Below, in pieces: positions 29,602-41,518 of a DNA stretch of 64,000 nucleotides. A program made the translations under genes and the position numbers. The stretch is taken from NCBI RefSeq assembly GCF_001625305.1, contig NW_017802658.1, positions 249,839 to 313,838 of the forward strand, given 5' to 3'. The notes beneath the pieces are model-generated. The model was not told where the DNA came from, did no database searches, and saw only the letters and a list, made by a program, of their open reading frames with translations. The DNA is from Branchiostoma belcheri. Taxonomy: Eukaryota; Chordata; Leptocardii; Amphioxiformes; Branchiostomatidae. Numbering within the stretch: position 1 is the first letter of the stretch; each line of letters begins with the position of its first letter.

Positions 29602-29917
29602 TGGTTTATTATTCAATCGACATTGCAGCACTACTTGCATGTAGGCTGAATTGTGCCCATTGTTACACATGTAAGTCTCATCAGATGCATCAGATCGAAA
29701 AAGTTGCTAAAATATTTACACATATCATAAAATCCACTACAATAAAACCATCGGTATTAGCTTTAAAAACGAAACATTTAAAATCCATGAACTATGTACA
29801 ATATTAAATCCTAAATTATTTTCTGAAACAGTGCATTGATGTGTTGTGGCTTTTTCATGGGTAAAATACGAATAGTAAAATTAATGTAGATTTTCCTCAG
29901 ATTTTTTTTAGTATCAC
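28936..29917. other. Intergenic, TYMP to zinc-finger cluster
   Basis: AT-rich sequence containing the TYMP 3' end and a (CAAT)n array at 29547-29600. No other feature is seen. Confidence 0.6.
29547..29600. repeat. (CAAT)n microsatellite
   Basis: About 13 perfect tetranucleotide units. Confidence 0.95.
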
Positions 29918-30073
29918 ACACCCCTGAAAAATAGTGGCACAGCCCAGATGAATGGTGACCTTTGCCCTCTGATGTAGTCTGTTTCTGGAGGAGATGAGAT
30001 CGGTGTCCGAGAAAATGTAGACAAAAACCGTGTTTAAGGCCGTTTCTTCCGTGCGTGTTACCTGCAGAAGTAG
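29918..30073 (+). promoter_or_regulatory. ZNF-A promoter/first non-coding exon block
   Basis: This block recurs upstream of all four zinc-finger genes. It starts with ACCCCTGAAAAATAGTGG, continues with a DR1-like site (TGACCTTTGCCCT, 29956-29968), has the segment GGCCGTTTCTTCCG, and ends at a conserved donor (GAAGTAG|GTAAGAATGG). Unlike the B-D copies it lacks the CCGCCATTTT element. It is taken as promoter plus 5' UTR exon because coding starts only after the next acceptor. Confidence 0.65.
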
Positions 30074-30734
30074 GTAAGAATGGTCGAGTTACGTTGGGTA
30101 ACAAGGTGAAGACATGAGTGTTGGAATTCCATGCTGCACGTCAACAATATAGTAAATTTGTTGGTGCGTCTGTGTAATTTATGGGGAGGGGGGGGGCGTT
30201 TGTTTCGGCCCGTTTGTTTTGTCGTTTACCTTGTTGTTGTCTCTCCAGTTGTGTCCACCTTTTTACTCCCACAGGAGAAAACAAGTGTTCTGATCAGACT
30301 TGTTCGCAAATTATTCGAAAGCCATCAATTTAGTAAATTATGATGCACGTTAAACCCGGGGGTCCCGATACCTGGTATCGGCGATAATTGCCCCCAGCTG
30401 GTCCTGGTCCTAGGAGGCTATAGTTATAAAGTAAGTTAGGCTATTGATGGTTTTTCCATGGGTTTACATAACAAATCGTTGTACCTTTTGGGGGCATACT
30501 AGTAATCTACTCTTGAAAAAAAGTCGAGGTTGTTGTTTAGGCTCCTGTGTTTTTGGTGGTACTGACATTAAAATTTCTACTTGCTGGATTTGGGGATAGC
30601 ATAAACTTGATTACTATTAAACCTCCCACTTGGCTCTACTCCATTAGTCCATAGCTCTACTTAACTCTTTATGATGTGCATGTGGGCAACTTGTGGCTGA
30701 CGTTACTGTTTCTTTTCTGTTTCCAGAAATAGGC

Positions 30735-33700
30735 ATGGCTCTACCCCAGGAAGTAATGTTACCTCCTGACCTTCTACACCTGGGTCTGTCCCAGGATGTG
30801 ACCTTGACCCCTGACTCCCTACCCCTGGGTCAGTCCCAGGACATGACCCCTGACTCCCGACCTCTGGGTCTGTCCCAGGACGTGACCTTGGCAGTTCTCC
30901 CCAGACTGTACATGGAGGAAGTGGTGTCTGAACTGGGCAGGAGAAACATCAGCACCGGGGACGTCCACAACAAGGAGCTGCTGGTGGCTGTGCTCAGGGT
31001 CGTCATAGAGAAGGAATACAGCAGGGCAGGGACGCTATATGACAAAGCACATATTGTTGTTTCTATGCCAACTCAAGGTATACAAGCTTTGATATTAAAG
31101 CTCCCACAAACATCACTGTTGCACTGGATGATTAGCAAGATGACCACATTTTCCTTTGATAATTTTCTTTTACTCTTTATTGAATGAAGACCTTTATTGT
31201 ACATTTTTGCCCCACTGGACTAAGCGCAGGTCACACATTATACATATTCGAATACATATTCATATAAATATACATATAACTATTACATGTACATGTATAT
31301 ATAAATGTCTAATGTATTCTAGTCTTTTCAACTTCTTCTCGCTTCTTAGTAATTGTATAAATGTTCTTTATTGTTAATTCACAGTGACTATGAGCTCACA
31401 ATTTTACTTTTTTTTTCTTCAAAATTTAAAACAACTTTTATGCAGGAAAAGAGATATCAGCTACACTGTGTGGACAGACACGGGTTGATGTTTCAGGACT
31501 GAGTGTAGCATCGGTCACAGAATCTGGTAAGGCTACACAAAGCTGACTTTATAAATAACATTCTGTAAAGCTTAAAGGTGACAAAATGTATTCTAGATCT
31601 ACTGGTGTACAAACAGATAACTATGGTCTGTTTTGAATTGGCCTTTTCAAATGTTCTTTTTTGTGCCTCTGTTTTAGGAAAAGAAATACCAAAATCCCGA
31701 GAGTCAGCAACCACAGCACATCCTCATGTACCAAACAAACAACCTGTTCAACAACAGACTGCCCCTACCACAACACCTTCATACAAACCACAATGGATAA
31801 CCCTTTCTCCAACACAAATGGAACAGTCCACTATGGCAGAGGTGGGCAACTTTGTTTCTATTGATGGAGGTTCCTGGACATCCTCTGAAGCAGAGGAGTT
31901 GGACATGGTACAGAAGCCACAGGTGAAAACTACAGTTTTTTAAGTTCAGAGAAAAAATATCCGTTTCAAAATTTTCTGCCAGAGAGTAAAATATTTCTAC
32001 TTTCTTCAAATTTAGTACTTTTCACTTTGCAGTAAATACATGTAGTAAGTTAAGATGAACAGTGATAGTGACATGGTAGAAGCTTGTACTAACAATGCTG
32101 TAATAATTAGGAGCAAGAAAACAAAAGTTGATCTTTGTAAACTGTAATAGTTATTTAGGGTATAGAATTTTCTTCATACACAACTAGTAAGGTTCTCACC
32201 TGCTTACGTTTCGATGTCTATCAGACACCTTCCTCAGAGCTAGAATCTGACTGGAGTTCTGCAACTCGCCGCTATTTACCGCCAAAGTAGGTGGCGCTTT
32301 TGCGGCGAGAATGCAATCCCAAACGTGGGAACTGAGCTTGTATTTCCCCTCATCCCGGTTCATCACTGGGGTTGATTTTCTTATCCAGACTGCTTCTTTA
32401 ATCCATCGGATTCTCCTGTTGTCCTCCCTATCTATGACCTTGGCTCACCTCCCAGTCTATCACACAATTGTTTCTGGCAACATGGTCTGTGACTGCCGAT
32501 TTCTTCTCTTCTTTTTGTGCTTATTATTATAGTTATTGTCTTTTGAATATCTCTGGTCTGTATATTAAAGTAGCCTGAGTGCCATCTGATTTGTAGAGGC
32601 AACCCTGAAATTGGATGGCCCCAAGGCTACTGTATCAGTAGCAGAGTCTGCAGAGATACATGTATAAATATTACATGTACACTGTTTTCAATTTGTCTTG
32701 AAAACTGATTCTTTCAATGTTTTTTTCAGGGACGAACAAAGAAAGGTGGCACCAAGCAGCTGAAAAAATGTCCTCATTGTGAGTACACATCACTGAAGTC
32801 TTCTAACTTCAGAAAGCACGTCCTCAGACACTCCAACAACAAGAAACCATTCAAGTGTTCTCATTGTGACTATGCAGCAAGAACAAGACATCTTCTTCGT
32901 TCGCACACACGCATCCACACGGGAGAGAAGCCTTTCACTTGCAAAACATGCGATTTCAAAACAGCGCACTCTGAAGCCTTAAAGAAACACATGAAAACCC
33001 ACACAGGAGAGAAGCCCTACATGTGTGATGTGTGCGGACACAGGACAGCTCTGGCTAATTGTCTACGCCGACACATCTCTACAGTACACTCCAAAGAACC
33101 ACTCAAGTGTCACATCTGTGGATATGTGGCAATAAAAGCTTCCAATCTGGAAAGCCACATGAAAACCCACACTACAGAGTCATCATACAGATGCGACTTT
33201 GAAGGCTGCAGCTTTACGGCAACAATACAGAGGAATCTTCAGAAGCATCAACAGAAAGTCCACGTGAAAGAGAAGCCATTTGCCTGTGATCAGTGTGCTT
33301 ACAAAACTCATAATAAGTACTGTTTGACTAAACACATGAAAACTCACACTGGTGAAAAGCCCTTTGCCTGTGACCAGTGTGACTACACATCAGTGTCTTT
33401 ATCCGGACTCTCCAAACACAAGCGTAAACACACAGGAGAGAAAATCTGGCCGTGTGACGTCTGTGGTCGCAAATGTTTCTCCGAAGCCCTTTTAGAGAAG
33501 CACAAGGAACAGCACAGTGGTAAGAAGGGGCTACTTGTGTGCAAAGAGTGCAACTACAGAACATTCGAATCCCAGTCAATGAAAGAGCACAAAAGAGTCC
33601 ATACTGGTGAGAGGCCGTACGCATGTGACCAGTGTGAATACAGGGCAGCTTTACGAGTAACCCTCAAGAAGCACATGAGGACACACAGTTCAGAAAAACC

Positions 33701-33794
33701 ATTCAAATGTCCACATTGTGACTATTGTGCAAAGAGAAAAGATGTTCTGAAGAGCCACTTTAACTATAAGCATAAAGGTGAAATCATATCTTAA
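30735..33794 (+). CDS. ZNF-A: 12-finger C2H2 protein with repeat/helical N-terminal module
   Basis: A probable sequence-specific DNA-binding nuclear protein. Coding exons 30735-31077, 31446-31526, 31678-31922 and 32730-33794 join in phase to 577 aa. The ATG is the first after the acceptor TTTCCAG at 30726; the open frame upstream of it is intron. Order: short SQDVTLTPDS-type repeats (about residues 1-52), a helical module (PRLYMEEVVSELGRRN... to about 95), a Ser/Thr/Pro linker, an acidic stretch (SSEAEELDMV), then 12 C2H2 fingers with TGEKP-type linkers. Finger 6 has C-X4-C; fingers 4 and 12 have H-X4-H. All zinc ligands are present. The last intron holds a Penelope-like fragment and the 3' UTR holds a MITE. 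Poly(A) signals lie at 34259-34270. The N-terminal module matches no domain I know (not KRAB, SCAN, BTB or ZAD). Confidence 0.9.
32190..32455 (-). mobile_element. Penelope-like element fragment
   Basis: On the minus strand a short frame reads EDNRRIRWIKEAVWIRK and TPVMNRDEG. This is the conserved tail following the GIY-YIG domain of Penelope-like retroelements (compare the ETRWWERGVKEAIYERM and NPTLNREGG segments of the copy at 41553). The flank GTTTCGATGTCTATCAGACA is typical of their terminal regions. It is 5'-truncated and lies in the last intron of ZNF-A. Confidence 0.6.
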
Positions 33795-33960
33795 TTCCGT
33801 TATTGACAGTACAACATTGACAGTAGTTACATAATGGGCTTTATGACACTGTCAATCTGTAACACAAACTATCCAGTCTCTAGAACCCATGGGGGACCAG
33901 ATACTACTATTATACTAGTACTTACTAGTTTTAGACTACTGGTAAGAATGTAATTAGTAC

Positions 33961-34116
33961 TCTCCAAGCAGAGGTTGTGGGGGAATGATCCTTAGCTTTT
34001 ATTGTATGGCCGTTTTTGTTTTGTTTTTAGCTACCCCGACCCCTGAGTCGTGCATGGACCCTCTCTGGCCAATTGGATAGTGCTATTTTTGAGACCCTAG
34101 GATCTGCTTGGAGATT
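33961..34116. mobile_element. MITE, CTCCAAGCAGA family, copy 3
   Basis: Inverted ends TCTCCAAGCAGA and TCTGCTTGGAGA lie about 154 bp apart. A 13-bp direct repeat (ATGTAATTAGTAC at 33948-33960 and 34117-34129) flanks the element. It is inserted in the presumed 3' UTR of ZNF-A. Confidence 0.8.
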
Positions 34117-34395
34117 ATGTAATTAGTACAACTTGATACAGGTACATTACCTGTAACATAGTGATTTTAATCAATTTTTGTGGTACAGTTCCAGTACACT
34201 GTGTATCGGTACACTCTCTATACAGGAGACTTGTTTTGTCAGTGATGTGTTAAAATGAAATAAAAATAAAGAGACACATTTTCTTGCCATCATTTGCTCT
34301 TCCCACACGACTCGTAGTTAAAATGCCCTTTGCTTCCAAAAAGTAATATTTTAATACTGAACGGATACTAGTATAACAGGTAGTTGTAACCTAGA

Positions 34396-34542
34396 ACCCC
34401 TGAAGCATAGTGGTATAGCCCAGATTACTGTTGACCTTTGCCCTCTGAGCCCGCCATTTTCCAAGATCGAACTCACTCGTGGAAACAGACAAAACGACGA
34501 ATTTACGGCCGTTTCTTCCGTTCGTATGATCTCCAGAAGTAG
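34396..34542 (+). promoter_or_regulatory. ZNF-B promoter/first non-coding exon block
   Basis: Homologous to the 29918 block. It carries a DR1-like site TGACCTTTGCCCT at 34432-34444 and a YY1-like CCGCCATTTT at 34451-34460, and ends at GAAGTAG|GTAAGAATGG. Confidence 0.65.
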
Positions 34543-34991
34543 GTAAGAATGGTCTTATTGTGTTCAATAACGAGGTGAAGACACGAGAATGGTAATTTCC
34601 AACTACATGTCAACAAATTCTTTGGGTTTGTAAAATGGGGAGGGGGGCGTTTGTTGTGGAAGTGGTTTGTGGTACTTTGTTCACCACTCCTACCGCTGTT
34701 TGGTATTTTAACAAGTGAAATAAGTGCTTTAGTCATACAGGGTCACGATTCTTCAGTCATCAATATAATAATCAATGCAGGGTTACGTCTTACACACCGA
34801 TTTTCATACTTATTTTTCAGACATAAAAATTATTATGTGACAGTTTTGAGCATTCAAATAATAAATAATGCATTTTTGGTAGTTCTGATTCTTCTCTAGA
34901 TAATGAATTTGGCCTGATTGGCTAGGGTATAGCTGGCATGTTGTGACTGACATTGCTGTCCATTTCTGTTCCCAGAAATATCCATCATTCC

Positions 34992-37713
34992 ATGGCCCTG
35001 TCCATGCTGTCCCAACAAATGACCTCGCTTGCTGACCTATCCCAGGATGTGACCTTGACCCCTGACTCCCGACCCCTGGGTCTGTCCCAGGACATGACCC
35101 CTGACTCCCGACCCCTGGGTCTATCCCGGGATGTGACCCCTGACTCCCGACCCCTGGGTCTATCCCAGGATGTGACCTTGGCAGTTCTCCCCAGACTGTA
35201 CATGGAGGAAGTGGTGTCTGAACTGGGCAGGAGAAACATCAGCACCGGGGACGTCCACAACAAGGAGCTGCTGGTGGCTGTGCTCAGGGTCGTCTTGGAG
35301 AAGGAATACTGTGGGACAGGGGTGACGTTTGAAAAGGCAAACATCGTTGTTTCAAAGTCAAGTCAAGGTATACATTTATTATATAATGTCCTTGATTTAT
35401 TATGTTTACCAAAGTAAAACATTGTTTAGCTCAGTTTTCTCGAAACATAAAAGGTCAATGACCTGAACCAGACAGCCTTAGGTGTTGGGTAACATCATGT
35501 TGCAATTTCGCAGCAGGAGAGATTTAGACATCTGTCACTGTATATATGAATTTGTTTGAGTATGAAGTATGTTATTATGTATGTTATTATGTAAATATAA
35601 CAATAATAGAACAATAATGAATAATGAATGAACAAATTTGTATGAGCACATGATTCTTAAAAAGTTTAACTTTTCCACAGGGAAAATGTCAGCGACGTTG
35701 AGTGGACAGGCACGGGTCGATGTTTCAGGACTGAGTCTTGGATCAGGTGCAGGAGCTGGTAAGGCTGGTAAGGCCACCCAAACCTGAACTTGTAAATGGC
35801 ATTCACTGATGGTGACAATATGTATTCTAACATCTCTGTACAGATGAACTGTGTACTCCACTTTGTTTTTAATGGAAATTTCCAAATGTTCCTTTTTTGT
35901 TCCTCTGTTCAGGAAAAACAACATCACAATCCCAAGAGTCAGCTACCACAGCACATCCTCATGTACCAAACAAACAACCTGTTCAACAACAGACTGCTCC
36001 TACCACAGCACCTGTACCTGATAGAAATGGTACCACCTGTACCCCAGCACCAGTCCAACAATGGACAACACCTGCACCTGACCAACAATGGACCGCCCCT
36101 ACCACAACGCCTGCACCTGATAAAAAGGGTACCAGCTGTACTCCAACACCTGCACCTGTCCAACAATGCACTACCCCAGCACCTGCACCTGTCCAACATT
36201 TCACCACCTCCTCAGCACCTGCACCTATCCAACAATGGACAACACCTGCACCTGAACCACAGTGGATCACCCTTTCCCCAACACAAATGGTACAGTCCAC
36301 TATGGCAGAGGTGGACAGCTTTATCGATGGAGGTTCCTGGTCATCCTCAGACTCAGAGGAGGTTGACATGGTCCAGATTCCACAGGTAAAAGTTACTGTA
36401 AGTTCAGCCTAAAAATCTGGCTTCTAGAAGTTAGCCTTTTTTCCCCTTCTTTTCATGCATCATACTTTGCAATAAGTTTAAACAGTAAACAGGGACAGCA
36501 TGTACAATAACTGTTGTAATAATTAGGAGCAAAGAGACGAGTTGATCTTTGTACATTGGAAAGAGTTTTGTTTTTTCAGTCGTTATTGTCTATTGAACGT
36601 CTCTGCTGTATCCCTTAGTATGGTAATATTTTCATCATTTTCTTGCATCTTTCAGGGACAAACAAAGAAAGGTGGCACCAAACAGATGAAACAATGTCCT
36701 CATTGTGAGTTTACATCACAGGATTCTTCTAACTTCAGAAATCATGTCCTCACACACTCCAACAAGAAACCATTCAAATGTTCTCATTGTGACTATGCAA
36801 CAAAAACAAGAGCTTGCCTTCGTAGTCACATGCGTATCACACAGGAGAGAAGCCCTACAGTTGCAAGACTTGCGATTTCAGAACAGCTTACCACACAGCC
36901 TTCAAAAGTCACCAGAAAACCCACACAGGAGAGAAGCCGTACATGTGTGAGATGTGCGGATACAGGGCTGCTATGGCGGCTTCTCTACGCAGTCACATCT
37001 CTTTGGTACACTCCACAGAAGCAATCAAGTGTCACATCTGAGGGTATGTGACAACAAAATCTTCCTTTCTGGAAACCCACATGAAAACCCACACTGGAGA
37101 GTTACCATACAGGTGTGACTTCGAAGGCTGCAACTTTACGGCTATAAAACAGCGGGTCTTTCAGCTGCACAAGAAAGTCCACACGAAAGAGGAACCACTT
37201 GCCTGTGATCAATGTACTTATACAACCCACAACAAGTACAATTTGAATAATCATATGAGAAATCACACTGGTGAAAAACCCTATGCCTGTGACCAGTGTG
37301 ACTACAGATCAAAAGATTCATCTGGACTCCGACGACATAAGTTCAAACACACAGGAGAGAAACTCTGGCCGTGTGAAGTCTGTGGTCGACAATGTTTTTC
37401 TGAAGCCCTTTTAGAGAAGCACAAGAAACAGCACAGTCGTGAGCAGGGGGTATTTACCTGCAAAGAGTGCAACTACAGAACATTTGATTGCAGGGCAATG
37501 GAGCAGCACAACGTAGTCCATACTGGTGAGAAGCCGTACGCCTGTGACCAGTGTGACTACAGAGCAGCTTTACCAGCAACCTTGAGGATACACATGAGGA
37601 CACACAGTTCAGAAAAGCCATTCAAATGTCCACATTGTGACCATTGTTCAAAGAGAAAAGATGTTCTGAAGAACCACATCAAAAAGAAACATAAAGGTCA
37701 AATGACACCTTGA
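34992..37713 (+). pseudogene. ZNF-B: C2H2 gene with frameshift and nonsense change
   Basis: Same exon plan as ZNF-A: 34992-35367, 35681-35758, 35913-36385, then the finger exon 36656-37713. The N-terminal part is open: four SQDVT-type repeats, the helical module, a long Pro/Thr/Gln linker (repeats such as TPAPVQQCTTPAP) and an acidic tail (SSSDSEEVDMV). In the finger exon one base is missing after 36838 (finger 2 reads RIT where RIHT is expected). In the original frame a TGA at 37039-37041 replaces the second Cys of finger 5. Fingers 6-12 are open again from 37048. The normal product would end at 37051 with one complete and one broken finger. The poly(A) signal is intact (37760-37765). A sequencing error could explain one lesion but hardly both. 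Confidence 0.8.
35404..35560. repeat. GTTTACC-family repeat, truncated copy
   Basis: Begins GTTTACCAAAGTAAAACATTG and includes the family core GGTCAATGACCTGAACCAGA and GTTGCAATTT. Full copies lie at 52137-52388 and 54465-54679. It sits in a ZNF-B intron. Confidence 0.55.
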
Positions 37714-37864
37714 TTACAGCATAGACAAGAGAGTTGCTTTGTCTTTGAGATGCAAGAAAAATAAAGATCTGCCATTTGCTTGTGCATCATCCTTTCTTCT
37801 TACTTGTATAACATACATGTATGAGCAAATGATCTGAGTGAATGCTGCAACACTGATTAGTTAT

Positions 37865-37965
37865 GTTTACTGAAGGAAAACATACACATGTATTGTTTTT
37901 GCTTAGTTTCTTCTTCCCCTCCAAACAAATTAGGTCAATGACCTGTGATACTAGCAGTTACTGTA
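37865..37965. repeat. GTTTACC-family repeat, truncated copy
   Basis: Starts GTTTACTGAAGGAAAACATA and breaks off after GGTCAATGACCTG. It lies downstream of ZNF-B. Confidence 0.5.
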
Positions 37966-38202
37966 ATGAGTGAGTATTACAATAAAGTACATGCCATGCT
38001 CAAAATTGGTGTACAATGTATTTTGGAAGAATTCTACAGCATGGGCTGGGACTATTCCACGTTTTGACAGGGATGGACGCACAGTTATGCCATGACTTGT
38101 ATTTAAAGACACCCTTTGCTTGCAAATATTGCTGAAAAAGTTACTGAACTGATTGTGTGAAACTACCCGGTGATAATACAGGAAGAGAAGAGTCAGAATC
38201 TG

Positions 38203-38346
38203 ACACCCCTGAAACATAATGGTACAGCCCAGATCACTGTTGACCTTTGCCCTCTGAGCCCGCCATTTTCTAAGATCAGTCTCGTCGAAGCAGCCAAAAC
38301 GACGTGTTTACGGCGGTTCTTCCGTTCGTATGATCTCCAGAAGCAG
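38203..38346 (+). promoter_or_regulatory. ZNF-C promoter/first non-coding exon block
   Basis: DR1-like TGACCTTTGCCCT at 38241-38253, YY1-like CCGCCATTTT at 38260-38269, donor GAAGCAG|GTAAGAATGG. About 170 bp upstream, the segment TGGGACTATTCCACG (38047-38061) is also repeated upstream of ZNF-D (43028-43042), so the duplicated unit includes distal sequence. Confidence 0.65.
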
Positions 38347-38878
38347 GTAAGAATGGTCTTGTTGTGTTCGGTAACACGATGAAGACGGTATTTCCTGCTA
38401 TGTCAATAATATTTTTTGGTTGTATTTGTATAAAACATGGGGGAAGGGGACGTTTGTTTTATGCAAAAATGTAACGTTAAAGTTATGACAAATTAATTGG
38501 GCTGTTCCAAAAAATAACTGAGGATGGGGGGTTGATTTTGCGCCACACCTACCGCCGTTTGCTACTTCAACGAGTAAAATAAGATTATACTATAATCTAA
38601 CAGGGTCATAATTCAAAAGTCGTCAATATAGTAATGAACGCAGGGTTATAGTTTTAACCGGATAACCGTTATATACCGATTTCATGGACTGTCGTATTCC
38701 TGACAGTTGGCTTCTTTTCAAATGCTTTTCTAGTGTTCAAATGCCTTTCTAGTAGTACTAGCTTTTTAGGATTGGTAGTTTCTGGGCGATGAATATGGTC
38801 TGATAGGTTAGGAGGTGGCTGATCTGTTGTGGCTGTGCCGCTGACATTGTTGCTGCATTTCTGTTCACAGAAATAGCC

Positions 38879-41383
38879 ATGGCCCAGGATGTGACCCCTG
38901 ACTCCAAACCCCTGGGTCTGTCCCAGGGTGTGACCTTGACCCCTGACTCCCGACCCCTGGGTCTGTCCCAGGACATGACCTTGACCCCTGACTCCCGACC
39001 CCTGGGTCTGTCCCAGGACGTGACCTTGGCAGTTCTCCCCAGACTGTACATGGAGGAAGTGGTGTCTGAACTGGGCAGGAGAAACATCAGCACCGGGGAC
39101 GTCCACAACAAGGAGCTGCTGGTGGCTGTGCTCAGGGTCGTCTTGGAGAAGGAATACTGTGGGACAGGGGTGACGTTTGAAAAGGCGATCATTGTTGATC
39201 CAAAGTCAAGTCAAGGTATACATTTATAAAATTTGGTATTCACTGAACCTACTACAAACACCTACCACTGTAGCACTGAAAGAATAGAAAGATAACATAT
39301 CACTAGGATCCTTTTTTGTATTATGTTATTATGTGTGATACAATGTCTTCATTTTGGGTACTGAAGTATATAATAATGAATGAAAGAACCATGAGTCTCA
39401 AAATGTTCTAATCATTTCCACAGGGAAAACAATGTCAGCGACGTTGTGTGGACAGAAACAGAGTCTTGGATCAGGTGCTGAATCTGGTAAGGCCACACAA
39501 ACCTGATTTTATAAATACTAGTAACATTCTCTGAAGGTGACAATGTGTATTATCAATTACTAGTATCAAATATTGTTGTATACAAATGAACATTGTAATA
39601 TGCCTTGGGTGTATTACAAAGTTCATTTGTACACTTCGATAATTGATGAACCTGTTTATAATGGAAATTTCAAAATGTTCCTTTTTGTCCCTGTGTTTAG
39701 GAAAAGCGACATCACAATCCCAAGAGTCAGCTACCACAGCACATCCTCATGAACCAAACAAACAACCTGTTCAACAACAGACTGCCCCTACCACAGCACC
39801 TGTACCCGATAGAAAGGGTACCAGCAGTACCCCAGCACCTGCACCTACTAGTATTCAACAATGCGCCACCCCTACCCCAGCATCTGCACCTGACCAACAA
39901 TGCACCACCCCAGAACCTTCATCTGTCCAACAGGATCACCCCTACCACAACACCTACCAAAGGGTCACCCCTAACCCAGGACCTGCCCCAGTCCAACAGT
40001 GTACCAACCCTACTACAACACCTGCACCTGACCAACAATGCACCACCCCTACACCCACACCTGCACCTGAACATCGATGGACCACCCTCTCCCCAACACA
40101 AATGGTACAGTCCACTATGACTTTTCTTGTATTGTTACAATTTCAATACATCAAATCAAATCAAATTGATAGTTTGGAGCAAACTAACAAGTTAATCTTT
40201 TTAAAGTTGGAATAGTTTTGTTTTTCTTAGTCATAATTGTCTATAGAGTATTGAACATCTCAGTCGCCATAGTACAGTAATATTTTTCTTGGTTATTTCA
40301 GGGAGGAACTAACCAAGGTGGCACCAAGCAGCTAAAAAAATGTCCTCATTGTGAGTACACATCAGAGGATTCTTCTAACTTCAGAGAGCATGTCTTCAGA
40401 CACTCCGGATCCAACAACGAGAAACCATTCAAGTGTTCTCACTGTGACTATGCCTCAAAAACAAAACCTGGCCTTCAAATTCACATCCGTGTCCACCACA
40501 CAGGAGAGAAGCCCTACCGTTGCAAGACTTGCGGTTTCAGAACAGCTTACCACACTTCCTTAAGAGACCACTTGAAAACCCACACAGGAGAGAAACCGTT
40601 CCTGTGTGAGATGTGCGGATACAGATGTGCTCTAGCTTCTTATCTACGCCAACACATCTCTACAGTTCACTTAAAAGAGCCACTCAAGTGTCACATCTGT
40701 GGATATGTGGCAAATCAAGCTTCCTTTTGGAAAAGCACATGAAAACCCACACTGAAGAGTCACCACGCACATACAGGTGTGACTTTGCACGCTGCAAATA
40801 TAAGACAACAACACAGAAACTTCTGAAGAGGCATCAGAAGAGACACATGAAAGAGAAACCATTTGCCTGTGATCAGTGTACTTTCAAAACCCACAAAAAG
40901 TACTATTTGAATAAACACATGAAAAGGCATACTGGTGAAAAAAAACTCCATGCCTGTGACCAGTGTGACTACAGATCAGCAAATTCAATCAACCTATTGC
41001 AACATAAGTTAAAACACACAGGAGAGAAAACCTGGCCATGTGACTCCTGTGGATACGAATGTTTTTCTGAAGCCCATTTAGAGAAGCACGAGAAACAACA
41101 CAGTCGTCAACAGGAGGTACTTACTTGCAAAGAGAGCAACTACAGAACATTTACGTTCTTTCGAATGAAAATGCACAAGAGAGTCCATACTGATGAGAGG
41201 CCGTACGCCTGTGACCAGTGTGACTACAAAGCAAAAGAGCAATCAACTTTGAGGTTACATAAGAGTACACACAGTTCAGAAAAGCCATTCAAATGTCCAC
41301 ATTGTGACCATTGTTTCAAGAGAAAATCTGATCTCCAGAAACACATAAAAAAGCATTTAAAAAGAGACATAAAAGCCAATTGA
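38879..41383 (+). pseudogene. ZNF-C: degraded C2H2 gene
   Basis: Exons 38879-39215, 39424-39486 and 39701 onward match ZNF-B (repeats, helical module, Pro/Thr/Gln linker). The third ends abnormally: after QMVQSTM the acidic tail and donor seen in A and B are missing, so an in-frame cryptic donor (ATG|GTACAG at 40104/40105) would be needed. The finger exon starts at 40302. It loses one base in finger 5 and stops at 40740-40742 after four complete fingers; fingers 6-12 continue in another frame to 41383. Finger 10 has lost its second Cys (CKES instead of CKEC). The poly(A) signal conserved in ZNF-B is changed to AAAAAAGA near 41431-41440. Several independent lesions favour a true pseudogene, though a truncated four-finger product is possible. 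Confidence 0.8.
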
Positions 41384-41518
41384 CATCTTAACTGCAGCAT
41401 GGACAGGAGAGTTCCTTCTGTTTGAATGCAAGAAAAAAGATCCGCCATTTGCTTGCCATCATGCTTTCTTATCTTCTTACTTGTACATCAAATGAGCAGA
41501 TAGACTGTAACACTGATT

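Noticed and set aside
34953..34991. Upstream extension of the ZNF-B start (and the same in A at 30693 and D at 45082)
   Set aside because: The extra codons lie before the conserved acceptor (TTCYCAG) and are intronic.
34985..35344. Minus-strand open frames over the zinc-finger module exons (also at 30830, 38758 and 45145)
   Set aside because: They are antisense shadows of the repeats. They recur in all copies only because the plus-strand sequence is conserved.
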